Source: Desarmillaria ectypa (lineage: Eukaryota > Basidiomycota > Agaricomycetes > Agaricales > Physalacriaceae). Taken from it: 64,000 bases of DNA. The notes beneath the pieces are model-generated. The model had not been told where the DNA came from. It was given only the letters and a program-made list of their open reading frames with translations, and made no database searches. A program made the translations under genes and the position numbers. The stretch lies in assembly GCA_030407005.1 (NCBI GenBank), contig JAUDYN010000004.1:3286001-3350000 (forward strand). The letters are read 5' to 3'. Shown piece by piece: positions 12,701-25,000 of this stretch; position 1 is the first letter of the stretch; each line of letters begins with the position of its first letter.

Positions 12701-15603
12701 AAGCAAGTTCGACGTCATGTTGATCTTCAACAGAGACGCGCACTGCCAAATCGATGCAGGAAGTTCTGTCAGACTGTTGTTATGAGCATCCAGCGTTTCC
12801 AGCTTTTGCAAACGCCCGATAGAATCCGGCAGGGAGTCGAGAGAGTTGTCTGCACAGGAAAGGATTTCGAGCCATTGCAGTTCGCCCAATGAGTTCGGGA
12901 TGTATCGGAATGAATTATGGTCGAGATTGAGTGAGCGAAGTGACGTAAGTTGACCGAGTACAGTTTCGTCAAGCACGGAAAGCTTCGCATACGAAACATC
13001 GAGGGATGTCAAGGCATAGGGAGATTGTCCGATGGGACCCGGTATCAACGAAAATTGCGTTATGGCGTTGTGCGAAGCGTCAAGTGAAGTGAGGTGGGGC
13101 CCGAGTGCCACTTCCAGTGAGTGCACAGAGTTATGATCTGCACTGAGTCGTTCCAGGTGGGGTAGCATGCATATCACCGTCAAATCCGCTACTTGATTCC
13201 TTCGGCAATCAAACTGCTTCAGACTGACGAGTTTGGAAAAGTCATGAGGCACTTTGGAGACTTGGTTTCCGACGATAATCAATCGTTCCAGGTTTCGCAA
13301 GTTCCCAAGCTCGTCCGGAATTTCCGAGATAGAGTTGAAGGATATGTCCAAATCCTTCAAATTGCTTAAATCGCACACAACTTTGGGTAATGTAGCGAAC
13401 TGGTTGTTCGAGATGTTCAGGGTAGTAAGGTTTCGGAGACGGGGGAAGGACCACGGCAGCTTCTCTATACGGTTGTTCTGCACATAAAGGTACTGAAGGT
13501 CAGGTATATTATCCAAGAATGCATCATCGAGGTCAGCAATGCGATTGCAGGACAAGTCGAGCCGATGAAGAGTGATGCTGGATTTGACACTATGGGGCAC
13601 TTTCTTCATAGCCATATGTGACAACCGCAATTCGCGGAGGGTAGTGCAGTCTTGAATGAAATCAAGGGGAATCTCCAGCATGGGATTGCGTGATAAATAT
13701 AGGGAGACAATGGAATCGGCGTGTTTATGCAAATCGACCGGAATAGCACGTAAACTGCGCGATGTGAGATCGACATACTCGTAGTTGTCGAAATCGATAT
13801 CCTTTTCCTGTAAGAGGCCATCAGTGACACATGTTTATCATGAAAGAAAAAGAGACACGAACAGCCGGACCAAGGACCTGACTCTTGTACACAAATCTTA
13901 ATAGGAAAGAAAGTCCTTCCCCCCCTCCAAGCAACTCCACCCCGTCTGACATGTCGTAACCAGCTTGTGTTAGTCGTCGTTGCACGATTTCGGCCGGCCG
14001 CTCCTGTTGGGCCAGAATACGCTCTGAAGACCATGAAAACAAGAAAGAAAAGAAAGACAAAGACACGAACCTCTGCCTCGCTCCTTTAGATACAATCGAT
14101 GTGTCTCCCTGTCTGCACCCAATAATAGCTTCGCGTTAAGCTTTGGTGTCAGCGCAGCAACCGTTACTTGAAAGCCGACTTGTACGACATGATAGGTGTT
14201 GTTGGCACGATAAATACGGATCGTGTAGTTTTTGTGCGGTTCAGGGTGAATTAAAGACTTGGAAATCCCATTTGACATCGGTTTGGCGATCCGATTCTGA
14301 TTCCTATGTGGATTTAAGCTCGCAGGAAGACTGTCATCGATATTTTTCCGACTCTGTACGGAACCATTGCTACTAGTCATAGACGTCATGGAGATGGAGG
14401 TCTTTGAAGTCATTGTGTCTTCCGGCAGTGGCTGGGCACTATTATCCTCACTAGAATAACCTTCTTCGGGATCTTCGCCTTCTGGTTGCACGGCCCAGCT
14501 TTCTGGCGCGACCCATGAAGGCTTGGAATCGTCCGTCTCTTCTTTCGGAGAAAGAGGTCTGGTAATAACAGGCGGAGCTATCGCACGTGGCGTAATGGTC
14601 TTGGGCGACACTCTACGATCGATAAAACCGCCATTCATTTGCCTGGCGGTCGCCATTGAGGAGGTACGTGGAGGATAAGATGGATTCTGAGGTGTGAAAG
14701 GATTGTGAAAATCGGAATGGGACAGTGGCGGTAGACCGGCATAGCAACTCAGAGTACTGTGATCGGACGAGTGGGTACGGGAATGACTGAAGTTGAAATG
14801 TCCGCCGCTACTGGGAGAAGTTGGAGAGTCGCTCTTGGCCCATAAAGCAGGATCGACGATGCCCTCGAGGTCTTCGAGGTTGGTATCCAGCCGCAGTTCA
14901 TCGTCCTTTGGTGGTGGCGTGGGCGGAACCTCCCATGTCTCCTGCACGTCCCTTTTTCTTCTCTTCTTCTTCAAACCGTGTTTAGGTGAGGGCGAAGGGG
15001 GAGAAGAGCCGGTGGGAAGGAAGTAGGACTGGGGACTGGGGACGGGCGGGGGAAGAAGGGAAGGATGTTCGGCTTCATCTGAGCTTGAGCGTAGAACCCC
15101 CCTAGACCGCTGCGGACGAATGAGATTTCGGAAAACTGATGACTTGGACTTGCGAAGCTGAGGCGCCTGGGTGAAAAGGGAGGTGTCGAGCATGGTCGCG
15201 CTGGTGCTGGCACTGTCTGGTATACTGAGCAAGCTGTGGGATTCGGATGGACGACTGGCGCGATTCGATATGCTTCCAATACTCCCCTGCCGGAAGGAAG
15301 AAAACGAGGATTTGTGCGAAAATCCGAAGGTCCGCTTTGCAGGCGGCGAAGGCTGTTAGATAGACGGATATCAGCATCAATCAAAACGAGGCGCAGGTGA
15401 GGAGGGAAGGCCATGACAGGTTGACAAGGCCTCGACACATGATAGACGCCTCGGAAACAAGCTTCATGACGCACCGGCTCCTCCCAAGGTGCAATGTCGA
15501 CGTTCCTAGTCGGTGGTAAATTGATATCCGGCAGCATAGTGGATTGCCCTCTGTCGTCGACGACATCAACGATGCGTAGAGACACTTCTGTCATTGAAGA
15601 CAT
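9771..15603 (-). CDS. CYR1: Adenylate cyclase, Cyr1/Cac1/Uac1 type
   Basis: Makes cAMP from ATP for the Ras/cAMP/PKA pathway, at the inner face of the plasma membrane. The spliced protein is roughly 1,850 residues. Order of parts: Ser/Pro-rich N-terminus; Ras-association domain (YTIRIYRANNTYHVVQVGF, near 14130-14230); a long array of leucine-rich repeats (about 12210-13730); a PP2C-like phosphatase domain (about 11000-12000, start near GYGIADTLGKNEHLNMLDLV); class III cyclase domain (about 10250-10900); and a short C-terminal region. Both metal-binding aspartates are visible, in VFTDIRNST and KTEGDAFVICF. This domain order is diagnostic of fungal Ras-regulated cyclase. At least four introns are supported, for example near 12160-12206 and 14021-14069. 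The first exon boundary (about 15480) is uncertain: I favour a GTGCGT donor joined to the acceptor at about 15355. The ATG at 15603 opens the first exon. Confidence 0.94.
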
Positions 15604-17272
15604 TGCCGCCGATCCACAAAATTATCGGTAGCGGAATCCGAAATAGGTCTTGAAAGAGAATAAAGGCTGAGGGTAAAATGGCAAGGCAAGGTAACCAGTT
15701 CCTGAGCAGTCGCCAGGCTACACCCGCATCTGTAGCACGATCCGACAGTTTCGCAGTGTAAATAGCCCTCAAATGCCGGAGACGCAGCAACAGAAAGGAC
15801 CAAGATGGTACAGAGAAAGTGGTAATCGGAACAATCACTCCGACTATTCTTCGACAGAAGGCCGTTAAAAATCAAACACAAATAGATTGTACAGCCACTG
15901 ACCACGTTGCCGATTTCACTTTCAATCTTCTGCCTGGCAGCTTCGTAATTCTTCAGCGCGCTGGCACCATTGTTATGTGGTACGAGTTGTAGGTCATGTA
16001 ACATCCCTCTAATTCTCGATTATCCTGCATCTTATGAGACATTCACGTCCGACCCTCGGAACTATAACGAACTTGCGCGATGTTACTTCACGACATTCTG
16101 GACTCCTGCAGGCTATCACTGACTATTGTGTACAATCTCGTTAGCCACACTACATATTCTGACCCCACTTCACTTTGAACGATTCAGGGTTCGGTGTGCC
16201 TTTTTCCCGCACGTCACTGAGTATGTCAAGAAGCTAAAAGAAACGTCACAAGATTCACAACTTCGACGAAATATATAACATTCTGCGTAAGTCCAAGTCC
16301 TTACAATACAATGAGGTGTACCCTTTACGTAGACATGCTCATCTGTATCAATCCCCGGAAATGCACCTAGAGCCAGTCTTTTTCCATAACCCGAACGCAT
16401 ATACTAGAATTGATATTCTTTCGCTGGGTATTATTGTTTTGCGCCACTAATTGACGTTACCCCTCAGTCCAGGCCTTTCTCTCATGTAGACACACCGCCT
16501 AAAGTTCTGGCTCTAGACTTTCCTCGACATCATTATTCTTATCTGTGTCAGAGGCATTCGTCATGACAGACAACCAATTCTATTTATCTCCGGAGCAACT
16601 TGACTTAGTGATTGCGTTTGCGACTAGCTCGAGGTCTCCTTGTCAATTGCTGTGCCTGTATGTCAAATTTTACTTTACGTTGGCGTTGCTGAACCTGAGC
16701 AACGTTGCATCGTCAATGACCTTCAATAACGCGATTCATATGTACCTGGCTCTTATTTCATACCCTTGAGAGTTCCAATGATATCCAACCGACTTGATCT
16801 TCAAATTTATACTATGATAGCTACCTGGGTCTGGCCCAAGCTCATTGCTTAAAACGCCAAGATCACGTCTTACGGTCATATTCTCTTCAATAGAAGAAAT
16901 TGGTGAAGTATCTCGGGTGCAGCGTCGAACGACCATATTGCAATGTTTGGGTGGAAGTATTAATGATTCAAATTGGCTTGTCAAAGTGCCATCAATTAAC
17001 AGACTCTAACCTTACAAGTACGTGCTGCATACGTTGGAGCCGGAGACACACCGCAACGACTTCAAATCAAGGCTTCCATCCAAAATATCAACGCGTACTT
17101 GAACATGACAGGCAGTTATCCAAAGCATCGGATTTGCGGACATCGAAAGGAAAGCCTGTAATATTTTAACTGTGTTTATTGTGTGTGGCAGCCTTTTTGG
17201 CAAGATTCACATACGGATCGCTGGCCTAATTAACGGACAGAAAAAGAGATAAAAAGTAGCTAGTGAGAGAGA
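15604..17272. other. Intergenic region upstream of adenylate cyclase
   Basis: About 1.7 kb between the cyclase start and the tyrosinase stop. The short frames seen on both strands have no family pattern and are interrupted. I see no tRNA, repeat or gene. Part of it must serve as the cyclase promoter. Confidence 0.4.
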
Positions 17273-18720
17273 CTAAGCATAGATGTAGCACAAGTATCCG
17301 CCTTGGGTGTATAAGACGTCTCCGACCTGCATATCGGATAATTTGAGTCAACTGGCTTCAACATGGCAAGCCAGAGAACTGACCGTAATGTTGGGAATAA
17401 TATCATAGACCCAAATGCTGGTCTCCGCGCTCGTTTCCTAGCACAACCATGTAAACCCTTCGCAAGTGACTGAAGCGGGGCACACTTACCACCCAACCAG
17501 TCGCCGGTTCAGACTGGGTTTCATAGCCAGCGCCTTTAAGGTTGTAAATCCGGGTTTCATTGTCACCCTGCCACTTCCACCAGACCTATAGGAAGATCCT
17601 CATGAACCAACAGCTAAGCAGAAGTCTCACAAGAGACGCACCCAGTCTAGATAAGTGTGATGCAAAAAGAACACCGGGTCATTGGGGGATGTCAGAATAT
17701 TTTCCAGCTGTTCAGTGGTCAGGATAGGTGAGTGAACGACCCTCATCAGCACTCACGTCACCTCCGACGCCTCTGTGACCAGCGGTATGGATTGTCGGAT
17801 TAAGAGTGGACTGGAACAAGGCGAAGGTCGTCTGGGCGTTGACTTCATCAAAGTATGTTTGATTAGCGAGTGTGCTGTTCCACCAGGACATTTGACGGGC
17901 CAGAAGATGAGGTGTGTTCGTAGCTCCTGGACCGAGATTACGAGTGAGGTTTGCAAAAGGCCCTTCCACGATAACATAATCATTTTCTTCGAAGCCTTCA
18001 CCACCGAATGCAGTCAAGACAGCTGACTCGTTAAATGCGCCAGCGTCTTCGAGCTCATACCAGTATGGCAGCTAGGGTTGAACATAAGTATATATGTTCG
18101 TCTCAGCGAAGTTTGAACGTACGGCTCCAGTGTAACCACACTCCTCGCGGAGCAGGATCTCGTGGGTATGCATGTAGTATCGGTGAGCCTGGTATCAACA
18201 TGTTAGCCCTCTAATATGTGTTTCATGAGATATTCATGTAAAGTACCGCTAAGAATCTGCATGATGAGACAAAGTTTTGAGCAAGATTGCAAATACTTAC
18301 TGTCCCGTCGTATGCCATAAATCCGTACCAGCGCCAGTGTCGGCCTGCATAGAGTGCGCACCAACCTGCCCACACGTTGCATTAGCCAAAGAAAGAGGCA
18401 GATAGGAAGTGCCACTTACGAGGTCATCATATCGTGTAATGACACCAGGAATAGACGTCTGAGCAGGCAAAGAAAGGAGACACAGCTCGGCTTCAAAGTA
18501 AGTAGTCTTCTCATCATCCGTCAGGGTCAACCTAGATGATCGTTTGAATGGGACCAGAGTAAGGACCAGCAGAACCGAAAGCTCACCAATTAACACGAAC
18601 GGTCGGATCGGTGCAGTTTGAATCTCTTCGAATAGAATCCAAACGCGTCGGTCTCGCAAGCAGCTGGGTCACGAACGCTGCTATGACAAAGAACCGGAGA
18701 GACAATGTCGGAACTATCAT
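17273..18720 (-). CDS. Short secreted tyrosinase (type-3 copper oxidase)
   Basis: Oxidises phenols to o-quinones, the entry step to melanin, using two coppers. My model has ten exons and about 326 residues, far shorter than classical mushroom tyrosinases and lacking their C-terminal activation domain. Residues 1-23 form a signal peptide (LSLRFFVIAAFVTQLLARP), so it is probably secreted. CuA histidines are H in LVGAHS, H in LWHTTGQ and H in AHRYYMH. CuB ligands are IHTAGH and DPVFFLHHTYLDW. The two halves of CuA join only if a 10-nt micro-exon (18247-18256) is used; it supplies FLA, giving HTTGQFLAAHRYY. Family members normally have Trp where the second Ala lies. Asn-X-Ser/Thr sites are frequent, fitting secretion. 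The ATG at 18720 opens the signal peptide. A TATA box lies about 95 bp upstream. Confidence 0.9.
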
Positions 18721-18813
18721 TACCGTAGAGGATATGGCAGTAAAGAATGTGCGAGTCAAGGAAAGAAACTGGCGGAGTAGTTCTCGTCGATAAGAAAAGC
18801 TCAAAGCGTTGAG

Positions 18814-18821
18814 CTTTTATA
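18814..18821 (-). promoter_or_regulatory. TATA box of the tyrosinase gene
   Basis: TATAAAAG on the minus strand, about 95 bp upstream of the tyrosinase ATG, a usual distance in fungi. Supported by sequence and position only. Confidence 0.5.
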
Positions 18822-20281
18822 TCATGAACGACGCGGCGCAGTCGCGATCATATACCCCAGAGTGCTGAAAAAAATTGCATCCCTTGGCGGGAAAGACCTA
18901 GCTGGAAGGGCCGCTGGTAGCCCATGACTCTCTGCCTACTATTTTTACACGTAGCTAAGGGAATAGAGTCCGCAAGACATGTGCAATGAGCAGGGACACG
19001 AGTTCAGGGAAGCTCGGAGCAGCAGGGCGGCATTTTGGCTTGCTTTGGGGACGATCACTGGGTAATGATCGGAAATGACGGAAGGTCGTCTAGAGACGAA
19101 TGATCCAAGAACGATCTTGACGATCCCTTAAAATCTTTGAGCTCATACTAAGGTCTGGAAAAGGTGAAGGAATAGAAACAGATACCGCATCGACTCGAGG
19201 AGATGATATTCTTCGTCCACTTCAGTGTCAATTTGATACGGAGTGGCGGCTCTGTAAGGAACCGCATCATTAGCAGGAATTACTTTTTGTCACCTCGTGG
19301 TGTATCCTGTATTGGCATCATCAATCACATTACAACTTGTGCAACTTGAGCCTGAATATAACATCTCGTGATGTCCGCGAGGAAAATTGCATTTTGTCTG
19401 TTGCATGCACTACTATACGTATCATATTTTCTAATGGCGCGCGATCATACGCACCCACTGTTGCCGAGTCCCGACTCGGTTTTGAGTATTGCCTTGGCTA
19501 AATTTGGTTCGGAGCACATGTACAAGTCTTAGCAGGACGAGGGATTTCCGCGTAACCTGAGGTGGTCCCGTAAGTAGGCGTGTCCTACTATGCATCTTCA
19601 GTCCCGGGTATTGCTTTTTACTAGGCACGGCATCGCTTTTCTCCCAGTGAAATGGAGAGCCACACTGAAATAAGCCGCTCCGTTGCTCGAAGCTATCTAC
19701 AAATGTAAAGGCCGCAGCCGACACTAAATGATTAGTCAATCCGGGAATTCCACGCTCATGTAGTATGGCCCAACATTGGCAACTATGAGAGACATAGCGA
19801 AGAATGCGCACGAAATGGTGTCTCTAGTTTAGTAGGGAATCAATAATATACCATAAAATTTCATTATAAGAATCTGAGCTTGCCAAATCCGGAGAATCAG
19901 CACGAGTCTCCGCGATACCGGTCCCCGCTCGGTGGAGACACTGGTGTAACAATGTGGACCTGACATCCTCTTTGAAAATGTTCAAGGACTGATAGAAGCT
20001 TCATGAGCCAACTACAGATCACACTAAATGGACACTCTTAGTCCTACGTAGGTGGTAGGGTCAATTACTACGCCATCGAGACAAAGCACGGTAATGGTGA
20101 ATACTCGGAGCGGGGCGGCATCTTCTGAACGCGCAAACGAGTGTGCACTGAAAAAACCTGGTCCTTATTGTACAAATTTCTGCGGTAACGATGAACTTGA
20201 ATCGTCAGAGAAAATCAAGCACAAGAATTAAAGCAGTAAAGCGCAGGAAGAAGGGCCATTGTAACAAAATTTAGGTCAGGG
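18822..20281. other. Gene-poor intergenic DNA
   Basis: About 1.5 kb with no coding pattern. A 126-codon minus-strand frame at 19431-19811 is isolated, shows no motif and no splice continuation, and I do not call it a gene. Confidence 0.4.
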
Positions 20282-21890
20282 ATGTCGGTGCCACTCCCGG
20301 GACTGGACCGCCATGTCCCCGGTAGATTCAGATTCCGTAGTCGTGGACCTGCGGAACACATTATCAGCCTGCTTGATACCCGAAATTTGGCGATTTGTCG
20401 GCAGGCAAGTAAATGTTCTTGTGCCTCTCATATGCCCGACTTCGCGAGTTGCATTCCGGTCTGTCGGCATTCCCAGTGCGTAGAAGAGAACTGCGTGGTA
20501 GACAATGTCCTAATTCTGGTCTATACACTTGAGTTCGGTATCAATGGGCACGCTGGCAATCCGTACGTTTGTTTGTCACAAGAACTTCTCTTTCTACTGC
20601 GCATGGAAACAAGGTATCTGGGCTGCCAATGTATTACAAGTGACCTATTGGATTCGGAAACGTCCTTGCTCAACAATATGAGTCGAGCAATTTGGTTTGT
20701 ATCCGACTGCCCTCAGTGTCACTTTCCGTTCCGCGGAAAGTATGGACGGTATCCTTGGCGGGCTTACGCGTAAACGACTTTGGAAAGTATAGATTTCGAG
20801 ATCTCTTTGTTTCGACCAATCTTCGAGGCGAGTTCTCGCTTTTGACATTTTCGGCCTCTTTTGACATATTCGCTCCATCAGAGGCATGGTGTATGTCTGA
20901 TGGAAAGGCTCGTTCATTCGTTTTAGAAGCCAAGTATCATACTTCACAAGCAAGCAATTCGAGACCTGGGTTTTTCTACAAGATCCAAGACAGCTGTGAT
21001 TATCTTGATGTTCGGGAATGGCGAACAGCGAGCTCCTGGTTTGGAATTAGAAGACAGGCCCGCAAAGAAACGGTATGCTATCTATTATTAACAATGCGCG
21101 ACTTGTTGATTGCTATCGCATCATATCAATGAGGAAAGCTGAGGTCGTTCATGTGTTTGACCGAAAGCCATATCGTAGTTTCTCTTCGTGACCCTAGTCT
21201 GGTCCTTTTGAATCCCAACAAGGATCAGTACGATGCAGCGCATAGGCAAAATATGGAGCACTAACTCATCCTCCGCCTTCCTGACTTATGTCCTTCAGCT
21301 GTGCCCGTCGAACCTATCATCAGCTGTAGCCCATATCCTTGGCCAAATTGCCATGACTGCTCCCTGGATGTCAAGGAAATACCACGGTTTGCCTGGTGCG
21401 CAAAAGCGCCATATTTCTCTATTGCTATCATGATATTCTGGACGTGTTGGTCTGTAATACGGCATGACTTCGTCCCATCCCCTTCTCCCCAACCTCCCCA
21501 GTTGGAAGATCAGAATCATTCTCTGCAACAGAGTGCAACTGGGTGTTGACGGGGAGCATCTGGTGATGCTTTCGACCGAGGACACTGTTCTTACGACAGA
21601 TTCCAACACGTGTCACAGCATCTCTTCTTGTTCGAGCGTGTGTTGTACATGTACCGATCCCAGGAGGACGTTGACACCAGTGCACAGTCAAGACCACACC
21701 ACTGTCAACGTGAGTTTTTGGACGACTTGGAACTGTGCCTTATCCATTCACAAATGCAGGGTTTTGGGTGAATACGTTCTAAAGAGAACTCGGATACGCA
21801 GGAGGATCTATGAGAGAACTTTGCTCAGTAAGGATCGGCTCCTTACCCGTCGGACCGCTACTTGGCCCCGCTTTACAGGGTTTAGCAAGT
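20282..21890 (+). pseudogene. Decayed F-box gene (tentative)
   Basis: A stretch near 20345-20405 reads as an F-box helix pattern, HIISLLDTRNLAICRQASK, which fits the N-terminus of the large agaricomycete F-box family. Downstream, weak family-like pieces can be seen in shifting frames (FYKIQDSCDYLDVREW near 20970-21030; a possible match near 21300-21440), but stop codons and frame changes occur throughout and no set of introns I tried restores one frame. I read it as a dead F-box gene. It could also be a young, badly modelled gene or a chance resemblance beyond the first 130 bp. Confidence 0.4.
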
Positions 21891-22007
21891 AGGGACACAT
21901 CATCACCAGTACCTTTCGCTACAATGTATCGCAATGTCCAAAGAAAACGAATTAGTAAGGAACAAACAAATAATATGACATCAGTACGTCTATACAATGC
22001 GATGTGC

Positions 22008-22027
22008 ATGTATCTAGCTAGATACAT
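22008..22027. repeat. Perfect 20-bp palindrome after PP4R3 stop
   Basis: ATGTATCTAGCTAGATACAT is its own reverse complement. It lies 41 bp past the PP4R3 stop codon on the minus strand, so it is probably transcribed in the 3' untranslated region and could fold into a tight hairpin. A role in 3' end formation is only a guess. Confidence 0.6.
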
Positions 22028-22067
22028 CATGGACGTTGTAGCAGTTAAAACAAAGAATAGGCAAGTC

Positions 22068-25000
22068 TTATCCTGTGTCTCCGTCCTTGGCGCCGGTTTC
22101 TGAAGGGGCCGAGTTCGGGGGTAAAGAGGCCACTGCTACACTCCCAGCTCCAATTTTCATTTTGAATTTTTTCGGAGGCGGGTCATCCCCGGGTTTTGCT
22201 CGAGGGCCTATCGGCCCACCTGCGCCCTCTTTTTGTGTTCCATGATCTTGCTTCTTGACCTTGGTCAGACGTTCCATTAGTTCGTCGTCGTCATCATCTG
22301 ACCGTCGGCGTTTCTCACTAGGTCGCATGAGACCCATGCTAGTCATTGAAGACATCATCCCGGGGGCAGGAGACTGTGGACGAGGGGGCAGTTTCTGTCT
22401 TACAAGAGACTCCAGGAGATTGTCCTCTTCGTCGTCATCGTCGGCAGGTCGTTTTGGTGGCGGGCCTGGTGATAGGGATCGTCTATTCGATAGTAGAGGA
22501 CTCGGCGAGGTAGAAAGCTCTGGAGAAGGTGGTAGAGGTGTCTTCGATGAGTTGAATGGCTTTGGCCCAATTAACTCTTCTTGGTCGTCCGAGTCTTCTT
22601 CATCATAATCCACCAGTGGGGTTAAGAGCGCACGCATGGGAGGAGGACTAGGTATGGGAGAATGTTGTATGGGAGAATGCTGTGATGAGAAGAACCCTCT
22701 TGGCGATCCACGTATCGCCATTCTCCGCTTTCGTTTTAGCGAGTTCATTGGCGACGTAGAAGTGTTGTTGCCACGATTCCACGAATGGCTGATGGAGGGA
22801 ATGTAATCATCCTCATCGTCGTCTGCGTTGAAGTAGTCCTCTTCCTCAGCTTCAAGTGTACGGGCCTGGATGGGCCAGCCGCGATGATCGAACTTGTCAG
22901 GTTTACTTTCGGTTGGGATCGGTTCATTATTGATCTCCCATCTCCGGATGAAGAGTTGGAACCTTTGGGCACCAAGAGGCGTGTCGCATAAAGCCTTGAT
23001 CTCGGCTTCGTGTTTCGTCATGCAGAATTTGATGAGGTCTTTCATATTCTCCTGGAAAAACAATGAGCCAAAGAAAGCTTCTAGAATACGAAAGTTCTCA
23101 CCCGTCGCATGTGTTCGAAGTATTCTTGACATGAACAACTTAATAGGTTGTCCCTCCGTGATTCCCGCAACGTTAGATCCAGGATAGGCTTGAAGATGTC
23201 AAACTTCATAACCTGTCCGTGGATATTCGGGTTGTTCTGTTTGAGCAACAGCCGGAAGAATCGGAAAGCAGCTTGGGGACAAATGAGACTTCAGGCAGCA
23301 AGCAAGGGAAATGAATACCTACCGTGTCGCAGATGCTTATCCCGTGCCTTGAACAATGATGGTACCCGAACCATAATATTGGTTGACATCACGAAGAAAT
23401 GGCTTCGAAAATGATGCTGGAGGACAAAATTGTACAACAGATCACACAAATACACGAATTCGTTGACTTGCTCCCGAGTGAGGTGTAAGACAGGTTCTGT
23501 TGTCTCAACGTTAGAAATCAAGGTCAACAACAGCCCGGAAAACAACATACCAGTGGTGTTTCGCCATTCCGGAAGTTCATTGAATGGTGAGAACAATGTC
23601 ATCACACAATCTTTGTAGAAATAGTCCATAAATCGTTCGGTACCCGGGTCATCCTTCCGTGTTGGCATCTTGGAAGCAGGCTGCGGATAACGAGATCAGG
23701 AAGTATACGTGAAATGTATAGATGGCGACGTACATGGGCTTCTGAGCCGCCCCCAGTAGTCCCCAACTCAAGCGGAAGATCTAGCCAGACCTTTAAAGCC
23801 TCCCCAATCTGGCTTTGAACGGCGATATCCTTGCTTTGCGCCATTAACCTACACGCCATCTCGAGGATTGTCTCGGCCTTGTCGGAGCCTTTCTTCCCTG
23901 CCTCACGCTCCTTCTCAATAGCCACCACCTGCTTGAGCACATGTCCTCGAACTCCGTTAATATCGTGATCCAGCAGCGCGGCAAGAACCTCTCCACCAGC
24001 ACTGATAACAGGTTTAGACGCGTCCTTGTTCTCAGGCAGATTCAACGCCCATTGAACGGCAAACAGAATCCCTCGATCAACAAGTGACCTAAACAGGGCC
24101 ATCCGGGCAGGCAGTTGAACATTTTTGCCCATAACGCATAACTGTTGGACGAGAAAAATCACTTCACGACGCAATACAAATCCCTGATCGTCAGGGTCAG
24201 TTGCTGGAGGTATCGGCGTTGTCGGATGTATTCCATTTGTTATATCTGCGTTGGGTGGCTTCCCGATCGCTTCTGTCCCGGAGGCTTTAACGTCTCCGTT
24301 GGGCTGCTGCTGCTGGGCCTGAGGGGGGGATTTCCTGATTCCACCTCCGCTCAACATATCCTCATCCACATAGAGACGAACTACTTCCCGCAGAAAGGTG
24401 AGGTCCTGTTGTATGTGGTTAATAATGTCGATTTGGTTGAAAATGATACAGGAATTGAGGACGTTGAAGGTGGAGTCATCAAGAGCGCGTGCCAACACAA
24501 CATCTTTGAGAAATTGCAGACGATAGGTATGATGAATTTTGCGCTGAATTGATGGTTGAAAGGTGATGGGCTCGTGGAAACGTGCCGTGTCAGTGAGAAA
24601 CTCGCGATAGTTAGCTTTGTGGGAAGGAAACTCGGGATCATCTTGAAAAAGAATCAGCCAGGCACCAAGAACCACGAGGAGATGCCAAACAAACATTCCA
24701 GCATCCCGACTACTCCGAAGAATAGGCCATCTTCACAGATGTGCTCGTACATACCATGATCGTTGAGCATTACTAAAAGATGAGATCATTAGAATATCGC
24801 AGTGGTCGCGAGGAGCAATGTTACTTACATATCGTCTGCATAATGCTGAAGAGGGCGTGCAGGTTCTCTAGATTTTCTTCTCGTTCGGCAACGCGAAGGA
24901 CTTCAATTAATTGTTTGATGTAGTCCTAATGAGTGACAACACGTGAATATCAGTATGTGTTCTACCGTCCAACCATTGATACAACAGCAGCGGAATGCAA

